64,000 nt of DNA from an uncultured Lachnospiraceae bacterium (GTDB taxonomy: Bacteria > Bacillota > Clostridia > Lachnospirales > Lachnospiraceae), in contig CAMXQE010000014.1 in assembly GCA_947246015.1 (NCBI GenBank), positions 23,492-87,491 of the forward strand. Reading direction: 5' to 3'. Numbering within the stretch: position 1 is the first letter of the stretch; each line of letters opens with the position of its first letter. The position numbers and the translations under genes are program-made. A model generated the notes under the pieces. The model ran no database searches. It was not told where the DNA came from and worked only from the letters and a program-made list of their open reading frames with translations. Positions 25,822-35,716 of the stretch are shown one piece after another.

Positions 25822-27171
25822 CTAAAGCATAATATTCTGAATCAACTCAGCCAGTTTTTTAGCTTCCTCGTCAATCTGCCTCTTATCCTTCCCTTCAATC
25901 ATAACACGCACCAATGGCTCTGTTCCCGAAGGTCTGATCAGCACCCTTCCCTCACCGGCAAATTTTCTGTTCAGCTCCGCTATCGCATCAGCAATCTCCG
26001 GATAATCCATATATTTCTCTTTCTTATGACTGGGCACTTTGGCGTTCACCAATGCCTGCGGAAGCACTTCCATCACCTTGGCAAGTTCTGAAAGCGGCTG
26101 TGCCGTTTCTACCATAACCTGCAGCAGATGCAGTGCGCTCAGCAATCCGTCGCCTGTCGTATTCTCATCCAAAAAGATGATGTGTCCCGACTGTTCTCCT
26201 CCCAAACTGGCGCCGATTTCTTTCATCCTTTCCAAAACATAACGGTCTCCGACCTTGGTCTGTTCCATCTTAATGCCGTTCTTTTCGCCCATAATGAAAA
26301 ATCCAAGATTGCTCATAACCGTCGCTACAATCATATTCTTACTCAGTTTTCCTTTGTTCTTCATATGATTTCCGACAATCGCCATAATCTGGTCGCCGTC
26401 CACGATATTCCCCTGCTCATCCACTGCCAGCAGTCTGTCAGCGTCTCCGTCAAAAGCAAGACCTATCTGAGCCTTTTCATAAACTACCCTTGCCTGAAGT
26501 TCCTGCATATGCGTGGAACCGCAGTTTGCATTAATATTCGTTCCGTCCGGATTATTGTGAATTGCCACGATTTCGCCGCCCAGCTCCTTCAATGCTTCTA
26601 TGGATGTATAATAGGACGCGCCCTCTGCACAATCTACTACTATTTTCAATCCCCGCAAATCCACATTGACTGCTTTAATGGAATGGTTAATATATTCTTC
26701 CCTCGCATCGGTACGGTATTTTATCTTGCCTACCCTCGTGCCGACCGGAAACTTTACATCTTTCATTCCGCTTTTAATCAAAGCTTCTATTTCGTCCTCC
26801 AAAGAATCCGGAAGTTTATACCCGTCGCCGTCAAAGAATTTAATACCGTTAAACTCCACCGGATTATGGGAAGCCGAAATAACAACTCCCGCATCGACTT
26901 TGTACTTTCTTGTCAGATAAGCGATTGCAGGCGTAGGAAGCACCCCTACATATACACAATTCGCTCCCACGGAACAGGCCCCCGCCATCAGTGAATTGGC
27001 CAGCATATCACCCGAAATACGCGTATCACACCCTACCATGATTGTAGGTTTATGCGCCTTCTCCCTTGTCAGCACATAGGCGCCTGCCTGCCCCAGCTGC
27101 ATAGCCAAAAGCGGCGTCAATTCCTCATTCGCAACTCCCCTTACACCATCTGTACCAAACAATCTGCCCAT
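25822..27171 (-). CDS. glmM: Phosphoglucosamine mutase
   Basis: 449 residues. Converts glucosamine-6-phosphate to glucosamine-1-phosphate for peptidoglycan precursor synthesis. Active-site phosphoserine is in VISASHNPVEFNGIKFF (about residue 100), the metal loop is DGDADR, and the C-terminal phosphate-binding RPSGTEPLVRVMIEG is present. It ends the conserved cdaA-ybbR-glmM chain, in which cyclic di-AMP synthesis and cell-wall precursor supply are linked. Confidence 0.97.
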   Translation of the reverse strand: MGRLFGTDGVRGVANEELTPLLAMQLGQAGAYVLTREKAHKPTIMVGCDTRISGDMLANSLMAGACSVGANCVYVGVLPTPAIAYLTRKYKVDAGVVISASHNPVEFNGIKFFDGDGYKLPDSLEDEIEALIKSGMKDVKFPVGTRVGKIKYRTDAREEYINHSIKAVNVDLRGLKIVVDCAEGASYYTSIEALKELGGEIVAIHNNPDGTNINANCGSTHMQELQARVVYEKAQIGLAFDGDADRLLAVDEQGNIVDGDQIMAIVGNHMKNKGKLSKNMIVATVMSNLGFFIMGEKNGIKMEQTKVGDRYVLERMKEIGASLGGEQSGHIIFLDENTTGDGLLSALHLLQVMVETAQPLSELAKVMEVLPQALVNAKVPSHKKEKYMDYPEIADAIAELNRKFAGEGRVLIRPSGTEPLVRVMIEGKDKRQIDEEAKKLAELIQNIML

Positions 27172-27230
27172 ATATCTTCTTTACTCCTTTCTATGCCGCA
27201 GCCTTCTTCTCTGCTGCCTTACCCTGTCAC

Positions 27231-28523
27231 TTATTCTTCCTCCTCTATGGTCAGCCGTACCGTAACATTCTCCCTCAGTTCTACTTCTTCCGGAAGATTC
27301 AACGATAGTCTCACATCATAATATCCTTCCTGTACTTTTTCCAGCGCACCGGAAGCTATCAGACTGTCAATATCCACCGCCGGATGAAGCTGGCCCGCAT
27401 CGATTGCGTTTACATCGGCAGCCAGTCCGCGCACCTGTACTGTAAATTCCTCTTCATAAGTCGATACTTCCGCTTTATAGCTTTCCGGCAGATTCTCTAC
27501 GGTAATATCCCTCTCCGCTATGGTAAATGTCCTTGTGATTTCTCTTTCTACATATGCCGTAACCGTCACGTTTCCATCAAATCCGGAATCGGCAAAATCC
27601 ACACTGCCCGGCAGATACTTATCAAGGTCAATTACTTTCACTATATTCCCATCAGCTCCCGTCAAATCCACTTCTGTATCGGGTATCTCTATTACGGACA
27701 GATTGTTCAGTATATTGGCTTTACCCGCCAAAGATACTGATTCCACAGAGCCTGTTACTGCCCCTGTCGCCCGATATCCTGCAGCCGGTATACCCGATGC
27801 CGAGAATCTCAGCGGTACTGACTTCGTAGCGAGAATCTCTACTTTGACTCCCACGTTATTGATATTCAATGTCAGCTTATCCTTTGGTACTTCTACTTTA
27901 TTTCCACTCTTATCCACATTATACAGCTTAATCTCTGCACTGGTACCGATATCACTGGTAAATCCGGTTACATTCACATTCACTTCCGCAGTCTTTATCT
28001 GGGAAACTACCGATTCCGGTCCGGAAACGCGCACCAGGTTTTGATCCGGCGTCACATTCCCAATGATATATTCCTCCTGGAGAGTTCCCGATGTGGTCGT
28101 GGTCAGCGGAATGGATATACTCTTCCTGTCTTCTATATTCAGCTTGAGAATATCATTGCTGGTCTTAATACTGCTTACGGAATTCTGATTACGTCTCGTG
28201 GATACCTCTATATGAATCGTGTTCAGATTCGTCAGCTTATTCATATCTGCGATTGCCACGATATTATCCTCACTGCTCATACTATCCGTCAGGGAACGCG
28301 GAACCATAATCGTAATAGAATCAATGACATCCGTATCATCCAGCACCTCATACATTTTCCCCTGGCTGGTAATAAGGTTTGCGTTCAAAATCTGCACGGG
28401 TACATCCGTGAAATAAACCGGTGTGGACGGATTGTTGATATTCGTCACAAGCAGCCAGAGAATGCCTGCAAAAAGAATAGAGCCTATTTTCAATCCGAGA
28501 TTACTGGTCAGTTTCTTTCCCAT
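27231..28523 (-). CDS. cdaR: YbbR-repeat membrane protein, regulator of the diadenylate cyclase
   Basis: 430 residues. One N-terminal helix (about 9-25, IGSILFAGILWLLVTNI) followed by about four YbbR-like beta repeats outside the membrane. CdaR proteins bind CdaA and control cyclic di-AMP synthesis. The start lies inside the end of cdaA (overlap of 23 bases), confirming coupling, and glmM follows. Confidence 0.94.
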   Translation of the reverse strand: MGKKLTSNLGLKIGSILFAGILWLLVTNINNPSTPVYFTDVPVQILNANLITSQGKMYEVLDDTDVIDSITIMVPRSLTDSMSSEDNIVAIADMNKLTNLNTIHIEVSTRRNQNSVSSIKTSNDILKLNIEDRKSISIPLTTTTSGTLQEEYIIGNVTPDQNLVRVSGPESVVSQIKTAEVNVNVTGFTSDIGTSAEIKLYNVDKSGNKVEVPKDKLTLNINNVGVKVEILATKSVPLRFSASGIPAAGYRATGAVTGSVESVSLAGKANILNNLSVIEIPDTEVDLTGADGNIVKVIDLDKYLPGSVDFADSGFDGNVTVTAYVEREITRTFTIAERDITVENLPESYKAEVSTYEEEFTVQVRGLAADVNAIDAGQLHPAVDIDSLIASGALEKVQEGYYDVRLSLNLPEEVELRENVTVRLTIEEEE

Positions 28524-29379
28524 TCTTTTTCCTTCCCTTCCATCGCTTACCCTTCTTTTCTTCCGGCTGCTGCTTATCCTGTATCTTGTGCAGCCTCTCT
28601 TTCAGCGCCTCCCCATCCAGATTGCGTTCCAGCTGTCCTTCCATAGCCACGCTGATTTTCCCCGTTTCTTCCGATACGATAACTGTCAGGGAATCGGTCG
28701 CCTCCGAAATTCCCACTCCCGCTCTGTGCCTTGTTCCCAAATCCTTGCTCAATGCCATATTGTCGGAAAGAGGAAGATAACAGGTTGCAGAAGTCACCCT
28801 GTTTCCACGTACAATAACAGCGCCGTCATGCAGCGGCGTATTATGTTCAAATATATTAATCAGCAGCTGGCTGGAAACAATGCCGTCTATATCAATTCCT
28901 GTCCGCTCATATTCCGCCAAAGACTGGGCCCGTTCCATTACAATAAGCGCACCTGTCTTTACCTTACCCATTTCCACACATGCCTTTGTAATTTCATTTA
29001 CCGTCCGGTCTGAAAAAAGTCCGGTCTCGGTCTTGCCTGAATCAAAAGGAATAAGAGAAGAAATAATATTTTTCCTTCCCAGTTCCTCCAGTGCCTTTCT
29101 GAGTTCCGGCTGTAAAATTACAATAATCGCTGTAGCCGCTATCCCCACCACATTTTTGGCAATCCAAAGAATGGTATTCATTTCGAAAGCTGCTGCTATC
29201 AATAAAAATACCGCAATAACCACAACGCCTTTTAACAAAGACCACGCTTTCGTCGTTTTTACCCATACCAATATGTGGTATATCAGGAAAGAGATAATTG
29301 CTATCTCCACGATATCCGTCCATATGATGCTTGGCATACGCCAGAAATATCTTCCTATAATTTCTTGAATCTGCTGCAT
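28501..29379 (-). CDS. cdaA: Diadenylate cyclase CdaA
   Basis: 292 residues. Three N-terminal helices (about 10-80) and a DAC domain (about 100-250) with the active-site motifs LHDGAVIV and GTRHRAGVGISE. It makes cyclic di-AMP from two ATP. The C-terminus is a lysine-rich tail. It is first in the cdaA-ybbR-glmM chain. Confidence 0.97.
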   Translation of the reverse strand: MQQIQEIIGRYFWRMPSIIWTDIVEIAIISFLIYHILVWVKTTKAWSLLKGVVVIAVFLLIAAAFEMNTILWIAKNVVGIAATAIIVILQPELRKALEELGRKNIISSLIPFDSGKTETGLFSDRTVNEITKACVEMGKVKTGALIVMERAQSLAEYERTGIDIDGIVSSQLLINIFEHNTPLHDGAVIVRGNRVTSATCYLPLSDNMALSKDLGTRHRAGVGISEATDSLTVIVSEETGKISVAMEGQLERNLDGEALKERLHKIQDKQQPEEKKGKRWKGRKKNGKETDQ

Positions 29380-29403
29380 ATCAACTCATTCCAGTCTTAA
29401 TTA

Positions 29404-30381
29404 TTATCTACCCACTTTTCTGTCCTCCGTACTTCTTTGCGAAGGACGTGCTTTCTTCTGTTGATTAATCTTTTTTACTTTTCGCTCCGGTACCGCCAGC
29501 GTTACCTTCGGCACTGCCTTTACATAATAATAATACTCGTCGTCCTCAAACTGAACCTTCTCTGTCCGGCTGTAATCCACATGGAATGTAAAGAACTGTA
29601 TCACCAGTACAATCAAAGCCGATACAATCGTCCCCATGATAACCCCTGTAATGGACACATTTGTGTCAAACATCAAATCCCCTACCAAAAGCACCATCAC
29701 ATTTACCAGTGCCCCTGCCACAATGGCAATTGTCCATGAATAGTCAACAGACAGCCTTCGAATCAGATATACGAGGAAAATGGTAATTGCAAATGCTGCA
29801 ATCGTCACTACCATCGCACGGTTATTCAGCATACCGTCGATGATGAACCGGAACTTCGCTGTCGTTTCTTCCGCTTCCATAGCCGTCAAAGCCGCTATAC
29901 TGTCACTCACATACACCAGCAGATAATAGGCTACTGTCCCGCAAGCCGCCGACACCGCTGATACCGGCGTACTGAGCAATCCCAGTGCAATGGGAATCAC
30001 ATAAGGGATATGCATGGCAAAACATATCGGGGTTAAAACTACTACCACTGTATCTCTGGGTGAAAACCGGAAATACAGCAAAAACATCAGCAGAAATGCC
30101 GCCAACACTACTACCGCACATTCCAGCGACAATGTGTATACATGAAGCAGCACAAAGGCCGCAGCTGCGATAATCATAAAATTCATGGGCATGAAAGAAC
30201 ACATAAGCGCTACCACCAGTACGACGGTCGTGTTATTGAGCCTTTCCATAAATCCCAGCTTTCCGTTAATCATCGAAAGACTTATCAAAGAAAGCAGAAA
30301 CTTCATCAGCGGTATCAGATACACCTCAAATTTACCATAAAATTTTTTCAAATACTGCTTTGCTACAAGTAATGATGTCAT
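29404..30381 (-). CDS. Uncharacterised polytopic membrane protein
   Basis: 325 residues with about ten hydrophobic segments and a charged cytoplasmic C-terminus (from about residue 270, DDEYYYYVKAVPKVTLAVPERKV, then Lys/Arg-rich). No transporter signature seen. It lies 24 bases upstream of cdaA and is probably co-transcribed with it, which places it near cyclic di-AMP or wall functions by context only. I do not recognise the family. Confidence 0.8.
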   Translation of the reverse strand: MTSLLVAKQYLKKFYGKFEVYLIPLMKFLLSLISLSMINGKLGFMERLNNTTVVLVVALMCSFMPMNFMIIAAAAFVLLHVYTLSLECAVVVLAAFLLMFLLYFRFSPRDTVVVVLTPICFAMHIPYVIPIALGLLSTPVSAVSAACGTVAYYLLVYVSDSIAALTAMEAEETTAKFRFIIDGMLNNRAMVVTIAAFAITIFLVYLIRRLSVDYSWTIAIVAGALVNVMVLLVGDLMFDTNVSITGVIMGTIVSALIVLVIQFFTFHVDYSRTEKVQFEDDEYYYYVKAVPKVTLAVPERKVKKINQQKKARPSQRSTEDRKVGR

Positions 30382-30415
30382 AGTAACTTCCTTTCAGAAC
30401 CCAAACGGCTCTGGC

Positions 30416-30805
30416 TTATGTTTTATCGTACATGCCGCTCAGCCTGCGAAGATTGTTCTGATACAATCTTACTCCATGCCTTGCTTTCGCATAGCGATAA
30501 CTATACACGGCATACGAGATTATGCAATAAATCCCTGTCGCAAGTAAATATTTTTTCAGGACAGACTTCGCAAATTCCAGCAAATCCATCTTATAAATAT
30601 CCATCATGAAGATTTCAAAATCATAAAATATATACATGCCAAATATGATTCCAAATGCTACGGTCCCGTAGATTAACGACTTCAGCACCTGAAACCACAC
30701 ATAATCCCCCCGGAAGTAACTCATAATCAATCGGTTCTTCCTTCCTTCGTTTTCCTCATAAGATGCCATCTTGGTCATCAAAATGACTCGTTCCTTGTTT
30801 AACAT
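30416..30805 (-). CDS. Small two-to-three-helix membrane protein
   Basis: 129 residues with about two to three hydrophobic segments (VLKSLIYGTVAFGIIFGMYIFYDF and YLLATGIYCIISYAVYSYRY) and a basic C-terminus. GGAG stands six bases before the ATG. It is 34 bases from the next membrane protein and just after yvyF, so likely part of the same unit. Family and role unknown. Confidence 0.78.
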   Translation of the reverse strand: MLNKERVILMTKMASYEENEGRKNRLIMSYFRGDYVWFQVLKSLIYGTVAFGIIFGMYIFYDFEIFMMDIYKMDLLEFAKSVLKKYLLATGIYCIISYAVYSYRYAKARHGVRLYQNNLRRLSGMYDKT

Positions 30806-30814
30806 ACCTATCTC

Positions 30815-31225
30815 CTACCGGTCCAGATAATGCATCTTCGGCTTTTCCTTCGTATCGTTTTTCTTTAGTACATCCTTCGGTTTTTCCTTTTTATATGTGT
30901 TCCCCAGTGTCTGCACCATATTGTTCTTGCACTTATCACAGAACCGTCCGGAGCGGATAGGTGCACCGCAGGATTCACAATTCAGCAGTACGGCAGAATC
31001 CTCCGAAAACTGCAGACGCTCTTCCCTCAGCCACTGCTTTATCTGCTTGGTTTCCACGTCACATTCTTCAGACACCTCGGCAATACCGCATCCCGGATGC
31101 TCATAGACATATTTCTTTACTTCCTGAAATTTTTCCTCTAAACCTTCTCTGCAATGCTGACAGATAATCGGTCCCATGGCATAATTAAAAAGTCTTCCGC
31201 ATTTTCTGCAATTCCTAACGTCCAT
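30815..31225 (-). CDS. YvyF-like flagellar operon protein with zinc ribbons
   Basis: 136 residues. N-terminal CRKCGRLFNYAMGPIICQHC and C-terminal CESCGAPIRSGRFCDKC are each four-Cys zinc sites. Middle has a short helix-turn-helix-like region (AEVSEECDVETKQIKQWLR). ATG 31225 with AGGAGG eight bases upstream is used; a TTG two codons earlier is not needed. In Bacillus yvyF lies between comFC and the flagellar genes, and it follows comFC here too. Its exact role is unknown. Confidence 0.88.
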   Translation of the reverse strand: MDVRNCRKCGRLFNYAMGPIICQHCREGLEEKFQEVKKYVYEHPGCGIAEVSEECDVETKQIKQWLREERLQFSEDSAVLLNCESCGAPIRSGRFCDKCKNNMVQTLGNTYKKEKPKDVLKKNDTKEKPKMHYLDR

Positions 31226-31240
31226 ATACAATCCCTCCTG

Positions 31241-31972
31241 TTATAACCCGTTGCCTATTGCCAGTGCTGCAAAATATACTTTGCTTATTCCCGCAGTATG
31301 CAATGTAGTTGTCATAGCGTCAATTGTACTTCCTGTTGTGTAAATGTCATCAATAATTACAATCGTATCTAATTTTACATCATTTCTAAGGATTTTAAAA
31401 GCCTTTTTCAAATTATTTTGTCTTTGTTTCTCATCTAATTCTTTTTGGGGCACAGTTTTCCTCCGTCTCGCTATAATATCATTCCGGACTGGTATGCCTG
31501 TCTGCCTGCTTATCACCTCTGCCAGCAGCTGCGCCTGATTATATCCCCGCTTCCTTTTCCTGGAAGGATGGATGGGAACCGGAATCAATGCCTGGACACG
31601 CCAGTACTTCATCCTCGCCCCCAGGACAGAAGCCATGCAGCTCCCGAAAAACATGGCATATTCCTGCCTCCCGCCATACTTGAAGCGATAGATGGAAGAA
31701 GCCACGGAACTATATTCAAACACTGCGGCCCCCTGCACATATAAATGCTTTTTCCTCCCGCAGTCCTGACAATATTCCTCCTCCTCCGCTAACCCCTTTC
31801 CGCACTTCATACAGGCTGGAGACTGAATAAACCTGACTTTTTCCAAACATGACGGACAAATGAATTCTTTACGGAATCTTAATGCTCTGTCACATACCGG
31901 ACACCTTCTCGGAAAAAGTACGTCCCATAGCCATTCTATGCAGGTTTCTGTTATTTTTTCCCTCTGCTTCAT
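31241..31972 (-). CDS. comFC: ComF-family phosphoribosyltransferase-like protein
   Basis: 243 residues. N-terminal zinc-binding cysteines (CPVCDRALRFRKEFICPSC, then CMKCG and CQDC) precede a phosphoribosyltransferase domain with the PRPP motif VIIDDIYTTGST (about 195-206). ComFC supports natural DNA uptake and repair in Bacillus. ATG 31972 has GGAG six bases upstream; earlier in-frame starts have none. It is coupled to yvyF by 15 bases. Confidence 0.92.
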   Translation of the reverse strand: MKQREKITETCIEWLWDVLFPRRCPVCDRALRFRKEFICPSCLEKVRFIQSPACMKCGKGLAEEEEYCQDCGRKKHLYVQGAAVFEYSSVASSIYRFKYGGRQEYAMFFGSCMASVLGARMKYWRVQALIPVPIHPSRKRKRGYNQAQLLAEVISRQTGIPVRNDIIARRRKTVPQKELDEKQRQNNLKKAFKILRNDVKLDTIVIIDDIYTTGSTIDAMTTTLHTAGISKVYFAALAIGNGL

Positions 31973-32037
31973 TCTCTTCTCCGTGATGTTTCTCCGGGCA
32001 GGATTCTGCATCACTGATTCATCATTGCTCTTTTTTA

Positions 32038-34290
32038 TTATGCATTTTTATTATCCATTTCCATTATCCGGTCGCACAGGCCTGTGTACCGTCTGTTCTG
32101 CTGCTCATTGGCTATCATGCTGCTCACCGACTGCCTGCTCCCCAATATCGTCACACAGTACTTTGCCCGCGTTACTCCCGTATATAACAGGTTCCTGTTA
32201 AAAAGCATCTTTGGACCCGATAGCAGCGGCATGATGACTGCCGGATATTCACTTCCCTGAGATTTATGAATCGTCACCGCATAAGCAAGTTCTATTTCGT
32301 CCAATTGGTGAAACGGATAAGTCACGCGCCGGTGCTCATCAAACTCTACTATCATCTCCTGTGAAAATTCATTAATCTCCTTTACAATCCCCATATCACC
32401 GTTAAATATCCCCATTCCCTTATCAATGGGTATCCCGTACCTGCTTACCACCTCCCATTCCGCCTGATAATTATTCTTAATCTGCATAACCTTATCCCCT
32501 TCACGGAAAACACCGTCTCCATAAGGATGTTCCTTTTTCATCTCATCCGGCGGATTCAGATACTCCTGCAGGATACCGTTCAGCGTCTCCACACCCAGAT
32601 TTCCTTTTCTCATCGGTGTCAGGACCTGGATATCATAGCTTTCTGCATTTACATAAGGCGGCAGCTTTTCACGCATTAATTGTATCATATGCTTATAAAT
32701 GACGTTGACATCCTTTCTTTCCAGAAAAAAGAAATCCTTGCTCTTATTGTCCAGCGCAATCTGCTCTCCCTTATTAATCCGATGCGCATTTACGACAATA
32801 TCGCTCTGTTCCGCCTGCCGGAAAATCCGCTGAAGCATGACCACCGGAAAACATCCGCTGTCTATCATATCTTTTAGAATCTGCCCCGGTCCTACAGAGG
32901 GAAGCTGGTTGATATCTCCTGCCATAATCAGCCGGGTTCCCGGCACAACCGCTTTTAACAGGGACTGGAACAGGTGAATGTCCACCATAGACATCTCATC
33001 AATAATGATAACGTCGGCCTCCAGCGGATTTTCTTCATTTTTTTCAAATTTTGCAGTTCGGTTTTCCTCTGCAATCGCCCCGTTCAATTCCAGCAGGCGG
33101 TGGATGGTCCGCGCTTCATAGCCGGTCGCCTCCGTCATACGCTTTGCCGCCCGACCCGTAGGCGCTGCAAGGAAGATATCCATTCCCTCTTCCGCAAAAT
33201 ACCGGATTATCGTATTGATTGTCGTGGTTTTTCCGGTTCCCGGCCCCCCTGTAAGAATCAGCAGACCATTCCTTACACTCTCCAAAACCGCCTTTTTCTG
33301 CAATTCATCCAGTTGGATTCCCTGTGTTTCTTCCAGCTTCTGTATCTTGTCGGCAAGGTTCCTCTCTTCAGACAAAGTTTCTCCTTCATGCAGGGGAAGG
33401 TTCAGATCATGCAGCATTTTCGCACAATTCAGCTCCTCGTAATAATAAGAAGCAGCATACACCCGTTTTTCACTATCCGGTTCACTCTGCACCAGTTTAA
33501 TGACTACTTTCCTTTCCATAGCGAGATTGGAAACCTGCGGTTCAATCGCTTCCTCCCCTACCTCCAGCAGCTTTGCGCACCGTCCCAGCAATATATGTTC
33601 GGGCAGATAAACATGCCCTTCCGAAGAAGCCTGCAGCAATGTATACAAAATCCCGCTGCGGATGCGGTAATCCGAATCCACATGTATCCCTGCCCTTCTG
33701 GCTATTTCATCCGCCGTCCTGAAGCCTATGCCCCCTATATCCTCCGCCAGCCGGTAAGGATTTTCCTTCATCACCCCATAGATTCCGGTACCATAGGTAT
33801 TATATATCTTTACTGCCAAAGCCCCCGATATTCCGTATTTCTGTAAAAACAGCATAGCTGCCCGGGCATCCTTCTTTTCTTCCATCTGAACCGCGATTTC
33901 CCTCGCTTTTCTTTCGCTGATTCCCTTTATTTCTGCCAGACGTTCCGGCTCTTCCTCGATAATACGGAACGTATCCTCCCCAAACTTTTTAATGATTCTC
34001 GCCGCCAGCGCTTCTCCCACGCCTTTTATCGCTCCCGAACCCAGATAGCGTTCCATACTTACAACATCATCCGGTTCTACAATCCGGTAATCTTCTGCCT
34101 TCAACTGTGTGCCGTACACCGGATGCTCCACATAATTCCCGCTGATTTCCAGCGTTTCCCCCTCATCCAGCGTCCGGAAACTGCCAACACATACAATCTC
34201 GCTTCCGCCGCTCACCAGTTCCAGCACCGTATATCCATTATTTGTATTGCGGTAAATTATATGTCCCACATATCCTTTAATCTGTTCCAT
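32038..34290 (-). CDS. recD2: RecD2-type ATP-dependent DNA helicase
   Basis: 750 residues. N-terminal OB-like part (GYVGHIIYRNTNNGYTVLELV), helix-hairpin-helix region, Walker A LTGGPGTGKTTT (about 340), Walker B DEMSMVD, and C-terminal UvrD-like AYAVTIHKSQGSEYPAVI and VTRAKYC. RecD2 is a 5'-3' helicase used in repair and replication restart without RecBC. ATG 34290 with AAGGA is used; a start 21 codons earlier has no ribosome site and an odd leader. Confidence 0.95.
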   Translation of the reverse strand: MEQIKGYVGHIIYRNTNNGYTVLELVSGGSEIVCVGSFRTLDEGETLEISGNYVEHPVYGTQLKAEDYRIVEPDDVVSMERYLGSGAIKGVGEALAARIIKKFGEDTFRIIEEEPERLAEIKGISERKAREIAVQMEEKKDARAAMLFLQKYGISGALAVKIYNTYGTGIYGVMKENPYRLAEDIGGIGFRTADEIARRAGIHVDSDYRIRSGILYTLLQASSEGHVYLPEHILLGRCAKLLEVGEEAIEPQVSNLAMERKVVIKLVQSEPDSEKRVYAASYYYEELNCAKMLHDLNLPLHEGETLSEERNLADKIQKLEETQGIQLDELQKKAVLESVRNGLLILTGGPGTGKTTTINTIIRYFAEEGMDIFLAAPTGRAAKRMTEATGYEARTIHRLLELNGAIAEENRTAKFEKNEENPLEADVIIIDEMSMVDIHLFQSLLKAVVPGTRLIMAGDINQLPSVGPGQILKDMIDSGCFPVVMLQRIFRQAEQSDIVVNAHRINKGEQIALDNKSKDFFFLERKDVNVIYKHMIQLMREKLPPYVNAESYDIQVLTPMRKGNLGVETLNGILQEYLNPPDEMKKEHPYGDGVFREGDKVMQIKNNYQAEWEVVSRYGIPIDKGMGIFNGDMGIVKEINEFSQEMIVEFDEHRRVTYPFHQLDEIELAYAVTIHKSQGSEYPAVIMPLLSGPKMLFNRNLLYTGVTRAKYCVTILGSRQSVSSMIANEQQNRRYTGLCDRIMEMDNKNA

Positions 34291-34360
34291 TCCCATTCCT
34301 TCCATATCCCATGCCGGACAACAGAACGCGCATCCATGAGCCGCCCTTATCAATCAATCA

Positions 34361-34425
34361 TGGAAGAATATCTTCCCTGCCAGCCGCGCGGGGCACACGC
34401 TGCTTTTGCGCCCCTGTGCATTAAC
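34361..34425 (+). repeat. Interspersed hairpin element, copy C
   Basis: CTTCCCTGCCAGCCGCGCGG, then GGGGC ... GCGCCCC with loop ACACGCTGCTTTT, then TGTGCATTA. Shorter than the other copies. It lies in the 149 bases between the end of the rod-binding gene and the start of recD2, with a separate CAGGCTGC/GCAGCCTG hairpin just after (34431-34451) that could end transcription. Confidence 0.65.
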
Positions 34426-34502
34426 ACAAACAGGCTGCCTGTGTAAGCAGCCTGTATATGCAATATGATTCCACACTGAAAATCTGAGAACCTGTCTATT
34501 GT

Positions 34503-34853
34503 CTATTCCATATTATAATTACGTTTCATCTGTTCAAAAAGCATCTGCGCCAATCCCAATCCCTGTGTTTCCGTTGTAGTGGAAGCCAGTTCCTGTATAG
34601 TACTATCCTTAAAGAAATCTACAAGAGAATCGTTCGGATTCGTTTCCCCATCCTTAAAGACATCCACCGTCTTCTGCATCTCTTTAAAAATCTGTTCTAC
34701 AAAATAAGCCTCAAACTCTTTACAGGCATCCAAAAGCTGCTCATCCGAAGACTTGCTGTAATCTTTTGTCTTAATACGGCTATCCAGCTTGGAAGCAGCC
34801 TGTGACGCAATATAACTCGTATATCCTGATGAAACTCCGCCGCCTATATTCAT
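34503..34853 (-). CDS. Flagellar rod-binding protein, FlgJ N-terminal type
   Basis: 116 residues matching only the rod-binding part of FlgJ (LLDACKEFEAYFVEQIFKEMQKTV, about 42-66, and the ending GLGLAQMLFEQM). No muramidase domain. It would cap or help rod assembly in the periplasmic-equivalent space. It follows flgG by 32 bases. Confidence 0.88.
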   Translation of the reverse strand: MNIGGGVSSGYTSYIASQAASKLDSRIKTKDYSKSSDEQLLDACKEFEAYFVEQIFKEMQKTVDVFKDGETNPNDSLVDFFKDSTIQELASTTTETQGLGLAQMLFEQMKRNYNME

Positions 34854-34885
34854 ATATGTACTCCTATCCGGCTATCAAGCCCATA

Positions 34886-35704
34886 CTAACGCTTCAGATT
34901 ATTTGCCTGCTGAAGCATCTCATCCGATGTGGTGATTGCTTTTGAATTCATCTCATAAGCACGCTGTGCCACAATCAGGTTTACCATCTCATCCGCTACC
35001 TGTACATTGGAACCTTCCAAATAGCCCTGAACCACTTTACTTCTGACCAGGTTTGCATTCGTTGCCTCGTTAAGTGCGATTCCGCTCGCCCCGGTCGGTG
35101 CAAAAAGCGTATCTCCCTGTCTCTCCAGTCCTGCCGGATTACGGAACTGGAAAGTACCGATTGCAATTCCCATCGATACAGGATTGTTATTTTCATCCGG
35201 ATAGTTCAAAGTACCATCAGCACTGATGGTTATCCGATTCGCCATAAACGTACCTGCAAGGCTGATATTTCTTCCGTTTGTATCCAAAACCGGAAGTCCG
35301 TCCGTAGTTGTCAGCATGATACCGCCTGTCGGTGACATTGCCCATGTAAAATCACCGTTCCTCGTATAATTTGTTTCACCGTTTGCATTGCGTACTGCAA
35401 AGAATCCGTCTCCCTCAATGGCAAATGCTGTATCGCTTTCGGAGGCAAGCAGGCTTCCCTGTTTAAAAATCTGATTAAGCGCCGCAGTCCTTACACCCAG
35501 ACCCACCTGTGAAGTAACCGGCTTCGGATCCCCGTTCGCCGTAGTCGTTGCTGTCTGGAGCGTCTGATAAAGCAGGCTCTTAAACTCTGCAACCTGTGCT
35601 TTATAACCAACCGTATTTACATTTGCAAGGTTATTCGCAATTGTATCTACATTTGTCTGCTGTGCATTCATACCTGTCGCTGCGGACCATAAACTTCTAA
35701 CCAT
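34886..35704 (-). CDS. flgG: Flagellar distal rod protein, FlgG type
   Basis: 272 residues. N-terminal rod motif MVRSLWSAATGMNAQQTNVDTIANNLANVNTVGYK and the C-terminal FlgG/FlgE ending (VQVADEMVNLIVAQRAYEMNSKAITTSDEMLQ) are both present. In Bacillus such genes are flhP/flhO next to mbl, as here. Ser/Thr-rich loops between. It is 12 bases after the preceding flgF-type gene. Confidence 0.92.
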   Translation of the reverse strand: MVRSLWSAATGMNAQQTNVDTIANNLANVNTVGYKAQVAEFKSLLYQTLQTATTTANGDPKPVTSQVGLGVRTAALNQIFKQGSLLASESDTAFAIEGDGFFAVRNANGETNYTRNGDFTWAMSPTGGIMLTTTDGLPVLDTNGRNISLAGTFMANRITISADGTLNYPDENNNPVSMGIAIGTFQFRNPAGLERQGDTLFAPTGASGIALNEATNANLVRSKVVQGYLEGSNVQVADEMVNLIVAQRAYEMNSKAITTSDEMLQQANNLKR

Positions 35705-35716
35705 CTTTTATCCCTC

